From assembly GCF_001659605.2 (NCBI RefSeq), contig NC_035171.2, positions 30,793,825 to 30,857,824 on the forward strand: DNA of 64,000 bases, in the 5' to 3' direction. The DNA comes from Manihot esculenta. Taxonomy: Eukaryota; Streptophyta; Magnoliopsida; Malpighiales; Euphorbiaceae. Positions 10,440 through 22,629 of this stretch are shown here, in pieces. A program made the position numbers and the translations under genes. Each line of letters starts with the position of its first letter. The first letter of the stretch is position 1. Below the pieces are notes generated by a model. The model saw only the letters and a list, made by a program, of their open reading frames with translations. It ran no database searches and was not told the origin of the DNA.

Positions 10440-13400
10440 ATGCATATATGGACAGCATTTAAGATAATAGAACGAAAGTGACAACCAAATTTACGTATAT
10501 GTTTAAAGAAACTGACTAGAAAGCAACGGGTTTTGGCCTGTATGCTGTCTTCGCGAGCTGCCCAGCTGATATAAAGATGGTTAATAGCATTCTTGTTGCA
10601 ATAAGACTAGTGGGAACCAGGACCCATTCGAGGCCCCAATCCCTGGAGATTACTTCTTCTTGGAGAAAAAAAAATTTTGTATTTTGTTACCGATCACACA
10701 AATATGATATATGAATGCTTTTGAAATGGGGATGGGATACATACCCTAAACAAATTACTTTTCTAGATTTTTTCCTGATATTTTTTAGAAAGTATTTTTT
10801 TACATTTTCCTAAAAGCTAATTTACTAAAAAAAGTTAAAGTGGTTTGTAACATATAATATTTTATTAACATTTTAAATATAAATTAATCCCACATATAAA
10901 AATAACATTAATTTATATTTGATTTTAATTAAGCAATATATTAATTTTAAAAATAATATATACCGTTTATATTTATTTTATAGTAATAATTATGAATGTT
11001 TTATAATATATATTATTTTTATTTAGTTTATATATACTGTTATTTTAGATTAATTAATTTTTATCTAATGTATCTGTACTCGTTATTTAAATTCTTATAT
11101 ATAATATTTATATTGTTATTATATAAAAAAAAATAACAGATATAATCTTTACATAGTCTTTCATTATCATGAATTCTAAAGTTTTATTAGATTTTCATCG
11201 CTTAAAACATCTATTAATTAAAATTTATATAATATATTACTTAATTTATAAAATATTAGTTATAATAAAAACTTTTATTCTAAGTTCAGTTAAAATATGT
11301 TTACACTTATAATTTTAATATAAAATTTAAAGTAGATTGATTTTAACCAATTAAAATTTACCTTTTTATTATAATTATTCTAAGTCATAAGGGGGGTTTT
11401 GGCAATTTAACTATCCTCCCTCCCACCATTGAAGATTGGACCGCATATTTAACAACCCAATTATTTATTTTAAATTTTTTATTTTGAAAATTAATTAAAA
11501 TTGTATTAAATGCAAATATTGAATCATTTTCAACTAATCCTTTTTTATATTTAAAATGCTCAGGAAAATTAATTCATGAACAATATTTTATTAATGAAAG
11601 GAAAAATTAAATTAGTTTCTTATTTATTATAATTCCTATTAAAAAAAATGAAAAATTTTATAGAGCAAACAAATAGTTAAATAAATAATTTCATTGTTAC
11701 TAATTCTATATTTATATTAAAAAAATATTTACATATTTACTTAAAGCCCTGGAAAAATAAGTTTTGACAAAAAGGCCGTGTAAGATTTTATTTTCTTATT
11801 TATTACATTTCACTAAATTCTTATATTTTTATTATGATGAGAGTTTCAAAATATTATCATTTATTTGCATAACTAGAAATAATTGTACAGCGGTTCACAA
11901 TGCTAAATTTAAAAAAAAAAAAAAACTTTTTTTTTCTTAAAATTTTGTGTTTTGCAAAACCAATTATAAAAAAATTTAATTTTCTTGAATTTTTGTGGAA
12001 ATTAATTTTAAATTAGAAGTAAATCATACTAAAATTATTAAAAATTTATAAAAAATGATTTTAATTAAGATTATTTAAATTAAAATTATTTAATTAACTT
12101 TTAAAATTTTTTTTATTTTTTTTCTTTCATCCTTTGTTTTTTATTTGTTTTAATTTTAAATTTATTTCTTATTTTTAATTAATAATTACTTTTTACAAAA
12201 ATTATTTTAATTTGATAGTAACAATTAATATTTAATATATTTATAATTAATATTAAATTTTTATTATATTATTTTAATAGTAAAAAATTATGTAAAATTA
12301 TGAACGTAACAAAAATATTGTTATTTATAAGAATAATATTTATTTTTAGTTTAAAAAATAATAATAAATAAATTAAAATTTTATTATTTATTTGTCTAAG
12401 AGACTTGATTTAAATTGATAATGACAAGGAAGATTAATAATAATAATAATAATGTGAAGTAGTCCCATAATAAAGAAATTTGGTGGAAGATTGGACGTAA
12501 GGAAGAGCACGTAAAAATATTCCTACTGTTGGCATTATTTCAATGCATGGTTTAGGTTTATCCGACGTCCAAACTCTATGGAGATGCATGATGATACCCT
12601 ACACCAGTCATTATTAATTATAATTCATGCAAAAATCAGCCGTCTTCTTATTTATTTATTTATTTTTTCTTATAATATAAATTAGGGTTTTCTTGGTCTT
12701 CATCTTCTAATTAACTTTTGCTGTTTAATTGCATGCAATTTTTTATTTGGATCTATTTTACTTAATTTTGTACATTATTATTTGCTGTAAAACAGCTAAC
12801 ACCCAATAATATTAGAAAATTAACCTTGTTTGAATCGATAAGGGGTGAATCCTATGTGGTTTGTCTAGCTGGGAATTAAATTATTTATTAATATAATATT
12901 TACATTTATAATATCAAAGTGTATACTTAATTATATTAAATTTAATTATAAAAGATTTATTACATGATAATAACTTTTTTAAATAACAATCATAATTTTA
13001 TTTTTAAATTTTTTTATAAAAGATAATATGTATTGAAATAAAAGGCCCAAGGCCTGAATAAAGAAGAACCCATACAATAAATTCAAAACCAGCAACTAAG
13101 GCCCATTGACAGAAAATATAAACAAATAAATTGGAACCCATCAGTAAACCCTAGACCCGAACCCAAATGTAGACCCGACGGAACCTTCTTGAATCGCCGC
13201 TCCATTACGGCAAACTAAAAACTCTAAAACCCATAAAAGCAAAGGAAGAGCACCACTAACGCAAATGCATAGCCAAAATAGGCCACCGGTAGTGGATTTA
13301 GACGTAGAAGGAGAAAGAGAAAACTTTTACAATGAAACTAAATCGGCGAGTGAAGAGAGACTTGTTAGAGGCAAAATACAACATAGCGACCGTGTCGTCC

Positions 13401-13992
13401 ACTGGAATTGTCACCATGAGCCATTCTCCTTTTCCAAAAAGAACTTTGGAGTTTAAAGATAAAATATTTTAAAAAAAAATATAAACACCCAATATAAGAA
13501 GAAAAAAGTATTGACAGACAATGAAAAGTCTCCATGTACACCTCCACTTGGCCATGAGGAGGCAACTCACCTGCGGTCAGATACCAAATGGGTATAATGA
13601 AATTTAGGAAATGAGACACGACCCGTAAAACCCTCAATTGAGAAAATCTCTCTCTTCAAACAAAAAAAAACTCAACGGGTTAACTTTTATGGATTGTACA
13701 AAGTTCATCACCATCTTTTTAATTTATTTAATGGGTTTAATTTTTTGTTGATATGGATGAGATTTTTTCATAGAGTATAGTGAGATTTTGGTTGTAATCA
13801 TATAGATAAAAAAACCTATTCCTTCACGTAATTTTATAAAATTTTTCTACAATATTTTATATATACTTACCCTTTGTATAATTAGTTAGGAATATCGATT
13901 GATATTATGAGACCTAAAAAAAAATAGAATTTTGATATGAGTAAATAAATTTAGATTGAATGGTTCACACATTTCTTTTTTATTTCTTTTTT
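10440..13992. other. AT-rich intergenic DNA
   Basis: No gene is supported. Sequence from 10,740 to 13,010 is AT-rich with an (AAT)n run near 12,437-12,455. Between about 13,030 and 13,640 composition rises in GC, with motifs such as aaggcccaaggcctg and gacccgaacccaaatg. This looks like an old transposable-element fragment, but no frame, terminal repeat or domain could be recognised. Confidence 0.45.
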
Positions 13993-14695
13993 GGAAAATT
14001 TACTTTTTAGTCCCTGAGGTTTAACGTAATTAACACTTCTATCCCTCTATTTTGGCGACCCAACACTTAAGTCCCTCACTTTCTCTTCCGTCCAAATTCG
14101 TAGTCCTTCCGTCCATTTAAATCGTTTGGTCAAAGAGTCAAAAGTGAGAGGTGATAATTTTTTCCAGAAATACCCTTCTCTTAATGTGAAATTCCTTTTT
14201 TTTTTTTCTCTTTCATGCTTTATCTCTCCAGAAGAAGAAGAAGAAGAAGAAGAAGAAGAAGAAGAAGAAGAAGAAGAAGAAGAAGCTGCTGCAGAAAGAG
14301 TAGGAAGAAGAAGAAGAAGAAGAAGAAGAAGAAGAAGAAGCTGCTGCAGAAAGAGTAGGAAGAAGAAGAAGAAGAAGAAGAAGAAGCTGTAGAAAGAGTA
14401 GGAAGAAGAAGAAGAAGAAGAAGAAGAAGAAAGAAGAAGAAGAAGAAGGAAGAAGAAAGAAGAAGAAGAAGAAGGTAGAAGAAAGAAGAAGAAGAAGAAG
14501 TTGCAGAAAAAGGAGGAAGAAGAAGAAGAAGAAGGTTAATTTTGTCAATTCACGTGTCCCAAACGGCTATTTTGGACGGAAGGACTACGAAGTTGGACAG
14601 AAAAGAAAGTGAGGGACTTAAGTGTTGGGTCGCCAAAATAGAGGGACAGAAGTGTTAATTACGTTAAACCTCAGGGACTACAAAGTAATTTTCCC
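13993..14695. mobile_element. MULE-like non-autonomous element, 703 bp, long terminal inverted repeats
   Basis: The left end from 13993 (ggaaaatttactttttagtc) and the right end read on the minus strand from 14695 (gggaaaattactttgtagtc) are inverted repeats. They continue for roughly 120 bp with few mismatches through tccctgaggtttaacg, ggcgacccaacacttaagtc and agtccttccgtcca. A 9-bp direct repeat, ttctttttt, flanks the element at 13984-13992 and 14696-14704. Long inverted repeats with a 9-bp duplication fit Mutator-like elements, though the duplication is low-complexity. There is no transposase; the centre is a GAA microsatellite. Confidence 0.8.
14229..14536. repeat. Interrupted (GAA)n microsatellite
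   Basis: Runs of gaa are punctuated by gctgctgcagaaagagtagg-type spacers that themselves recur, so there is a higher-order repeat of about 60 bp at the left end that breaks down to the right. Reading frames through it are poly-Glu or poly-Lys/Arg artefacts and are not called. Confidence 0.9.
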
Positions 14696-14704
14696 TTCTT
14701 TTTT

Positions 14705-16000
14705 TATTATTCTCTATTAACGTATAACCGTCACTCTATTATAGTAATTCTGTCGCTATCGACTCTAGGTACGGACATACTTGTCTTTTCACCATCGTCA
14801 GAAGGCTATTTAATTTCCCACCGGCACTCGTACTAATAGAATCGGTATATAGCTGGGCTTGTTCCTCTACTCCTCGTCATGTCAAATAAGCTGAGTCCCT
14901 CTTTGATGAGTCTGGATTCCGGTCAGTTTGGTCTATCTATCGTAAATGAGGTTGTGCATTAATGGACCAACTTGTACAGTAGACTCTAATATGTTTTGAA
15001 TCTGATTCTCATATAAGAACTCAACTACATTTCGAGTGCCCGTGTTCCAGGTAAGCATTGCCATTTTTGAAAGCTAATTAATGTTCGGGAAATTATATCT
15101 ACATATGGGTATATATGTTTAATAAATTAAAACATTAAATGTATATTAAATCACACTTATAACGATAGTTATTTATTGTTGGTGGACTGTTTATATCCTT
15201 TAGTGCGAATAAAAATTTTTCTTTAAAATTTACCCATTTAATTTTTATTTGAAAATAAATTAAAATTTTAATACATATTATTTATAAAGTTTAGAGATTC
15301 CATTTCAAAAAAAAGTTTAGAGATTAAAAGTTATACTTTAATGAATTTAATTAGATGTTGCATATTAATAAGGAAAAAATTAATTACAACAATCACTATT
15401 TTACTTAAAAGATGAGTGATGAAATCATATTAATTATCATTGAGTCTCTAGCATCCGGACTGAGATCGAGTGCTGAAGAAAAAAAACAGATTCAAAATCC
15501 ATTAGAGTCCATTAAGCAGGCCAACCCATCATTCCAGACAGGGCTGATCGAGGCTCCGGACCTGACAGAGAGGAGTCTAGCTCATTTGATGTGATGGGAA
15601 TAGAAGAGTAGGTCTAGCTACACCGCGACCCTATCAACACGAGCATTGAAGGGGAATTAAATGATTATCTGACGAGGATGGACATACAAGTATACACATG
15701 TACGTATGGTTCTGTGTGACAGAAACAGGTGGCACTGTAATAAGGTGGCAATTATGCGTCACTAGAGAATAAGGAAAAAAACACGAATAACAGTTATGTG
15801 TTACTCGAAAATAAGAAAAAAAATAAATAAAAGAGGAGAACGTAATCTCTCTAGACTAAATTTTTCATATATACAGAAACCCTATTATCTTTTTGAATTT
15901 TAGAACATCACATAGATTTAGTTTATTTTTTTAATTGAAAATAAAAATTCACACAATAATTTACATACTACTTTCATAATTATTTGTTGAAATTGCAGCT
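14705..16000. other. Intergenic DNA, possible decayed LTR sequence
   Basis: No gene is supported. Sequence at about 15,410-15,910 is less AT-rich than its surroundings and ends in a stretch (aagaggagaacgtaatctctct ... acagaaaccctatt) reminiscent of the end of a plant LTR. No second LTR, primer site or coding domain was found. Confidence 0.3.
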
Positions 16001-18017
16001 TAATTGAATTAGAATCAAAATCAATATTATATTTAAGTACTTTGTCTTAGGAAAAAAACGTTTAGTTTGACAAATATGAAATTTTCTTTTTCACACGTGA
16101 TACCAAGAAAAAAAAAAGCATATATAGGTTGGTGGGTGCAGTGCATATAATAATTTATTTTGAATAAATAATAATTTTTTTAAAAAAAAAAAAAGAAAAG
16201 AAAAACCAAATGAACTTTAATTTGAACTTCTGAAAGCTACTTGTCTAGGATTGATTGTGTTTAGTTACCATCTCTTAAAATTTTAAACCAAAATTCATAT
16301 ATTTCTGTTTATAAACATTATATATCAAAATTTCATAATTATTCAATTCTTATAAACCGAATAAATATTCATTGAGATTATTTTATTTTTAATAAGTTGA
16401 TTTGGTATCAACAGAATTTATTTTTAATTTAATAAATTTAAAAATATCTATAGTTATATAAAAAAATTTATAATTATAATTAGTGAGTTAATGAATTTAT
16501 TTTTATATATTAGAGCTAATTATATATTTTTTTAATTAATTAAAGACTTGAGCATATTTTTTTAATTTTTCATGAAAGATCAAACTAAGACCGAGTCAAC
16601 TCATAGAATTCTCCTTCTTTTTTTAAATTTTCATGTATGTGAAAAGAAAAAAGAAAAGATGAAAAAGAAAGGAGAGAAAAGAGATTCTGTAATGAAGCAG
16701 CCATGTCTGTCTGTGCAGGGGGAGGGAGGTGGCTGAGAGGAACGAATTTCTAGTGAAATGTGAAATGTGAGTGTGTGGTGGGGCTTTCGTCCTCGACAAA
16801 TCAAGCGGTACCAGTCTTCTCTTGTCTTTCTATTATCATCTCTCTTTCTCTGCCAGTCTTTTGTGGGTCCACTCTCCCAGCCACTCACCTCTCACGGACG
16901 GCACTCCCTTTCCTTTTTTGTCTTTATAAGGTAAAATTACTATTTAATCCCTATATTTTAATAAACTAACTATTTAATCCTTATATTTTAAAAAACACAT
17001 TAAATAGTACATATCTTTTCAAATTATTCAACTATTTTAATTTATTTTTATTAATTATATAAATTAAATAGTTATTTTTTTATATTACAAGAAAATTATA
17101 TTTTTAAATTAAAAAATTACTATTTAATAGTATATTTTTGAAAATAAAGTGATTAAATATAATAAATAAATAGTTAATATAATTTTTTTTTTCTTGTTCT
17201 TCTGTGTAGCTCCCTTTCATCTCCTTGGTCTGAAAACCAATTATAGCATAATGATTTTAACCTCATTGATCTCTTGCTGGCTGTAAAGGCAACTCACTTT
17301 TTTCTCTATATCCTACACATGATATGCTCCTTTTTCAAATCCTCTTTGATACTTTTGTTTGATCTTTTCTTTTTTCACATAAAAAATATTTGTTCTTTTC
17401 GCCTTTTCTTCAACATATTTAATTCATGCTTCACCTCATTTATAATTATTAATATCTTTTAAAATCAATATATATGCTGTCAACTTTGGAATAACTTTCA
17501 CAATTTCAATAAATTAATAATGAGAATTTAAATCTCTATTTCAATATTTATAATCCGTGCGTTATATATATATATATATATGATAGTGAAAAAGATAAAA
17601 AAATAAAATAAGTTAATTTTTATTTTATTTTTTTTTATAACGATTGTACTCTAAAATCACTAGACTTGGACTTAGAGAGGAGCCGTGCAGGATAAGGAGA
17701 GAGAGGGAAATATTCTATCTATAGTTAACACTGTCTTTTTGTTAGGTGTATTTTGTCTTGGCTTCAAGCAAAGCTGATAGATGCAAAACATGAGTTTTGA
17801 ATTAAGGTAAGGGTGCAATTTATGAAATTGGAGACAAGTCTAAATTAGAATTCTTTCTTTTAAAGGGGAAGAATTCTTGAGAGATTTGTTGGGATTATGT
17901 TGAGCAGTGAAGCTTTTGTTTTTGTTTTTCTTGGTTTAATTTGGTAGCTACTTCTCTTACCTCTTTCTCTTTAAGCTTGTTGTAGGACACAACCCACTTC
18001 TTCTTAGCTTCAGTATA
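16001..18017. other. Upstream region of the IDD gene
   Basis: AT-rich DNA with a pyrimidine-rich block at about 16,780-16,920. At 16,936-16,990 the phrase tactatttaatcc is repeated; it also occurs in inverted orientation near 62,360, suggesting a dispersed MITE-like family. The (TA)n run is at 17,563-17,582. The last 150 bp before the IDD start is T/CT-rich and probably the 5' leader. No additional gene is seen. Confidence 0.4.
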
Positions 18018-19962
18018 ATGATGTCTGAAGATGGATTTTCTGCTCCCTCTACCTTCAGAGGCTTTGTTCATCAAGAACCAAACCTAAACCCTAACCCTAA
18101 CCCTACAACAAATCCAGTGAAGAAGAAGAGAAATTTACCAGGAACACCAGGCAAGCTTCTTTATAACTCATATGTACCATTTTTTTTCTCTTGTTTTTTT
18201 CCTGCATGACTGTTTCAAGTTATTTTCTTTCTGGGGTTCTTTTTTCTTTTTGTTTCAAGCAGATCCAGATGCAGAAGTTATTGCTTTATCACCAAAATCT
18301 CTCATGGCAACAAACCGATTCATTTGTGAAATCTGCAATAAGGGTTTCCAGAGAGACCAAAACCTTCAACTTCATAGAAGAGGTCACAATCTTCCATGGA
18401 AGCTGAAGCAAAGATCAACCAGAGAGGTTCGAAAGAAGGTATATATCTGCCCTGAAAATAGCTGTGTACATCACGATCCATCGAGAGCCCTAGGCGATCT
18501 CACAGGGATAAAGAAGCACTATAGCAGAAAACATGGAGAAAAGAAGTGGAAGTGCGAGAAATGTTCAAAGAAATACGCAGTTCAATCAGATTGGAAAGCT
18601 CATAGCAAGATCTGTGGCACCAGAGAGTACAGATGTGACTGTGGCACCCTCTTCTCCAGGTATATGCATATATAGATCGATCATAGACTTCAAATCTCTC
18701 CCTTTCTCTCTCTCTCTCTCTCCCTCTCTATCTATCTCGATTCTGTGTTTGGTGGGTTAAATATTCTCCGCTTTATATGATTGGTTTGTTGAAGAAATCA
18801 ATGCTCACGAGCAGACTTTAATGGGATTTTATTATATTTATGATACATTTGAATTTAATGAGGTCAGACCCCAAAAGGGGGCTTTTTATTGGTTGAAACG
18901 AGGTTAATTTTTTGCTTATCAAACAGGAAGGATAGCTTTATCACCCACAGAGCCTTCTGTGATGCTTTAGCAGAAGAAAGTGCACGATTCACTTCTGTTT
19001 CAGCAACCATTAATGCGAACTTTAGAAATGATTTGATCAATGGAGCTCCCAACAGTAATCCGCATCAATCCACTGGGATATCCCAATTTTCATCTGTTCT
19101 TAGACCAGAGTTTGCCACAGGATCCGAGCTGGTAGGTGATCTTAGCATGGTTGATGGGCAAAAGCCAAGGCTTCCGATGTGGCTAGACCATGCCAACACT
19201 CAAATGAGCGCAATTGGTGTTGCAAACAATTCTACTTTCTTGCCCGAATTTGTTCACGCACCACAGGTGAACATGTTTGGTTCAGCATCATCGCAAGCTC
19301 AGTGGCTCAATAAGTACCAAGTAGAATCATTTGCCGGCGGCAGCAATCTCTCCGTATCTGCATTGCCACGAGGACTAAAAGAGGAAGAAGGGAACACAGG
19401 AGATCTATCTGAATCTATTACTTCTTTGTATTCAAGTAATCAGCATCAGCAGCAAAGAAACTCGGCTCGCATGTCAGCTACTGCACTTTTGCAAAAAGCA
19501 GCCCAAATGGGATCTACGAGGAGCAACCCAGCATTCAGTACCAGCAATGGAATTCCATTGATGAGCTCACCATCTCTCTCAAATGTGACAAGCTTCAACT
19601 CTTATGACCAAAGCAAAAGTAAAGAAACACTCAAGTTTCTGAGCAGGCAACCAAATCAAGCTGCGGAGAACTTCAACGAACTAGCTAACTCGCTTTCTCC
19701 TTCAACTCCAGCCACGTTGTTGGGTGAATCGAACTCGAACACAATTTTGAGTACCACCAGCAAGGACTTGAATCATTTCATGATGCAAGCAAATAGGAAG
19801 CAACACCATGGAAGCTCCAGCGAAGTAGAAGCAAGTTTAACCAGAGATTTTCTTGGTGTAGGAGGTGAAACACGGAGACCATTCCTGCAACAAGAGCTAG
19901 CGAAGTTTGCATCCATTAGTTCAGGAATGGATTTGAGCCAATATAATTCTGGGCATCGCTGA
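18018..19962 (+). CDS. INDETERMINATE-domain (IDD) C2H2 zinc-finger transcription factor
   Basis: Exons are 18018-18150, 18263-18659 and 18927-19962, joining in phase to 521 residues. Intron 1 has a GC donor (caccag|gcaagc) and an AG acceptor; the join restores the family's PGTPDPDAEVIALSPKSL. The nuclear signal KKKRNLPGTP precedes the four-finger ID domain: finger 1 FICEICNKGFQRDQNLQLHR, finger 2 beginning YICPENSCVHHDPSRALGDL, finger 3 WKCEKCSKKYAVQSDWKAHS and finger 4 YRCDCGTLFSRKDSFITHRA. The tail carries the family motifs MSATALLQKAAQMG and LTRDFLGVGG. IDD proteins bind DNA in the nucleus, several together with SHORT-ROOT/SCARECROW GRAS proteins. The tail QQELAKFAS suggests the IDD4/IDD5-like group, a tentative placement. 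Its exon-3 start has decayed relatives in the neighbouring FLA units. Confidence 0.95.
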
Positions 19963-22600
19963 GTTAATCCAACTCAAGAAGGTAAGATTGTTGTACTATA
20001 TAGTTTCTTTCTTTTTACACAGTACATTGAGAAAGTAGAATATTAGATGAAAACAGACAAAACTGAAGAAGAAAGCCTGAGTACCGAGTTGCACTTAGAG
20101 GAAGAAAGTGAGTGAACTCGCACGAGTCAAGAGTGAGAGACTTGTAATTGGTCAGGGACGTGGGGACCACTTCATTGGAAGAGACTTAACAGAAACAGAC
20201 AGACATGGAAATCAATCAGAGGAGGTTTGGGACCCTCCCTGCATGTAGTTTGTAGTTTCTCTCCCTTCTCTTCTTCCTCTCTCTCTCTCTCTCTCTTTTT
20301 TTTTTAAAATCTTGGAATAAAAAACAACCTTAATGCAAGTTAATTAGTTGATCAATTATCACGGGATTCACAGCCACCCTCCTCTACTGTGATGGCTGTG
20401 ATAATTTTAAAATTTCGTGCATGTATATATATATACATTGCATTTCAGGATTTTCACGTTAGCTAACAATGATTTATGTTTAGTTTGTTGCATGATTATT
20501 GCCGTTATCTTGTACTACATGCATACCAATGTTGTCAATAATTCAAAATGAATGATTGTGTCTGAACAATTATTATTATAATTATAATTATGATTATAAT
20601 TATAACTATAATAAATAAGTGCATCAATCAATCAATTATTCTGATGAAAGAATACCACCAAAAATAGAATGCTAAGCTTTTGAAATATTAGTATAATCTT
20701 ATGGCGATTGCCATGCAACAATGAAATTTTTTTTTTTTTTTTTTGATTGATTATAGAAATTACATGAAGATATATAAAGAAGCAGCTTGCCTCTTGCATG
20801 ACGTCCTTTCGGGAGCTGGACTGATTTAATTTTTTTCTTTTAAGATCGTAAATTATGATTCTGTATATTTGATTATTATTTTTGCCAAAAATAAAAATTA
20901 TTGGAAAAATTATGATCTTATTAAAATAGAAAGCAACCCATTTATTTAAAATATAATATATGTGTATATTTTAATTATATTTTATATTAGTAAATTATTT
21001 ATATAAATATGAATAATGATTGTTTGATTCATCTAAAATTAATACAAATTTTAATTTTCTAAATTTATATTATATTCATTTCAAATTTAATTATATATTA
21101 TTTAAATTTATTTCAATAGAATTTGATTGAATAAAATACATAAAATAAAAATATTTTATTGGTTGTCATCCCTAGTTGTAACTCAGTTATGAGAGAATTT
21201 CAATTTATTCAAAACGTTTTAAATAAATGTTTTAAAGGAATGGAAGAAAAGAAGATTAGAAGAGTACATACATATGTGATGAAACAAAATTCAAATCGAT
21301 GAAACAAAATTCAAATCGGTTATTATGGGTTAGAAAATGGGGTATCTGAGTAAATCTGAGAGATCTCATATTCGAATTTGCCATTCTCCATTTAAAAAAA
21401 AAAATTTTTTTAAAATTAATTTTTATATTATGGTAATACTCTATTAGAATATAATAAAATTAAAAAAATTATAGATAAATTTATTTGTGACGGTTGGAGA
21501 CCTCCTTTCAGACATAACCATTTAGCAGTTGGAGGAATCGCTATACTGATTCAACAATTTATTATTATTATTATAAAAATTAAAAAATTGTAAAAGTAAT
21601 TAATGTTTTAATTAATTATCACTCAAATTTTAATTATTACTTAGTTTAAAATTAAAATGTCCATTCATGAATTTGAATGAAATTACATGGTACCATATGA
21701 AAGCAACTTCCTACTTTCTTCATAAATCAGCTCCTCTTACATATTTTTCCTAAAGTAACCGACCAACCTTTAATTTAATTTCCAAACATACATTTATTTC
21801 ACTTTTTAAAATTTAAATTGATCCCATAAGTACAGATAAAGTGGACCCATAAAAAATATTTAATTAAATTTAATACCACATATATATATAAATTAAATAT
21901 TTTTTTTATTTTTAATAAGATATTAAAGTATAGAAATTTGAATATATGTTTATCAAATGAGAGAGATGTATTTTTAATTATTGAATTAAATTAAAATTAT
22001 TAATATTGGGACAGAGAAGACTTTTTCTTTTTAACTGTTTTTGCTCTCTTTCATTTTCATGTCACTCTCGACCAATAATACAATTATTAATCCATTTTTA
22101 TTGTGTATATAATAAAAATTCATTTTTTTTAGTATCATTTAAAATATTTCAATCATTTAATTCACACGTGATGCTGCACAATCTACTGTTACTCACACGT
22201 GATGGTACAATCTTCTGTTACCGAGGATGCGAGGAGTAATTCCATTCTTATAATATTGTATTTTTGTTTTCAATTTAAAAATGGGTATAAAATATTAACT
22301 TTTATATATTTAAATTGTAACCATAAAAATATTGTATTTATTTTTATTTTTATAATATAAGACAATAAATTTTTTATTTTATTAAATATAAAATAAATTA
22401 TTTATTAAATTTATAATAATTTTAGAGATTGTTATAAATTGTTATTTTATACTATTGAAATGATAATTTTATAATTGCGGCTACGTTACTGCTGCATAAA
22501 CCTTACTATATAGTAGTGATTTAATAGTTAGATTGTCAATTTTTATTGCACATCCCCATTTGCTGGTGAGAGTCTAGCAATGAAGTTGTCAAAAATAACT
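19963..22600. other. IDD 3' flank and AT-rich intergenic DNA
   Basis: The first 350 bp is less AT-rich and includes a (CT)n run at 20,278-20,297. It may be 3' UTR, possibly with an intron beginning gtaag at 19,981. The rest is AT-rich, with a 20-bp direct repeat at 21,279-21,319 (gatgaaacaaaattcaaatc twice) and a doubled G-box segment at 22,163-22,221. No gene is seen. Confidence 0.45.
22163..22221. repeat. Two-copy tandem repeat containing G-box cores
   Basis: The phrase cacacgtgatg..acaatct.ctgttac occurs at 22,163-22,192 and again at 22,194-22,221. Each copy contains the palindromic CACGTG core recognised by bHLH and bZIP factors. No nearby gene is in a position to use it clearly. Confidence 0.6.
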
Positions 22601-22629
22601 AGCCATTAGATGGAGGTTTTTTTCTCTTC

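Noticed and set aside
14126..14548. Long poly-Glu/Arg (plus) and poly-Leu/Phe/Ser (minus) reading frames
   Set aside because: They only translate the GAA microsatellite inside a transposable element; there is no domain or promoter.
15412..15594. 60-residue frame MSDEIILIIIESLASG...
   Set aside because: Short, isolated, no recognised motif, in a region that resembles decayed retroelement DNA.
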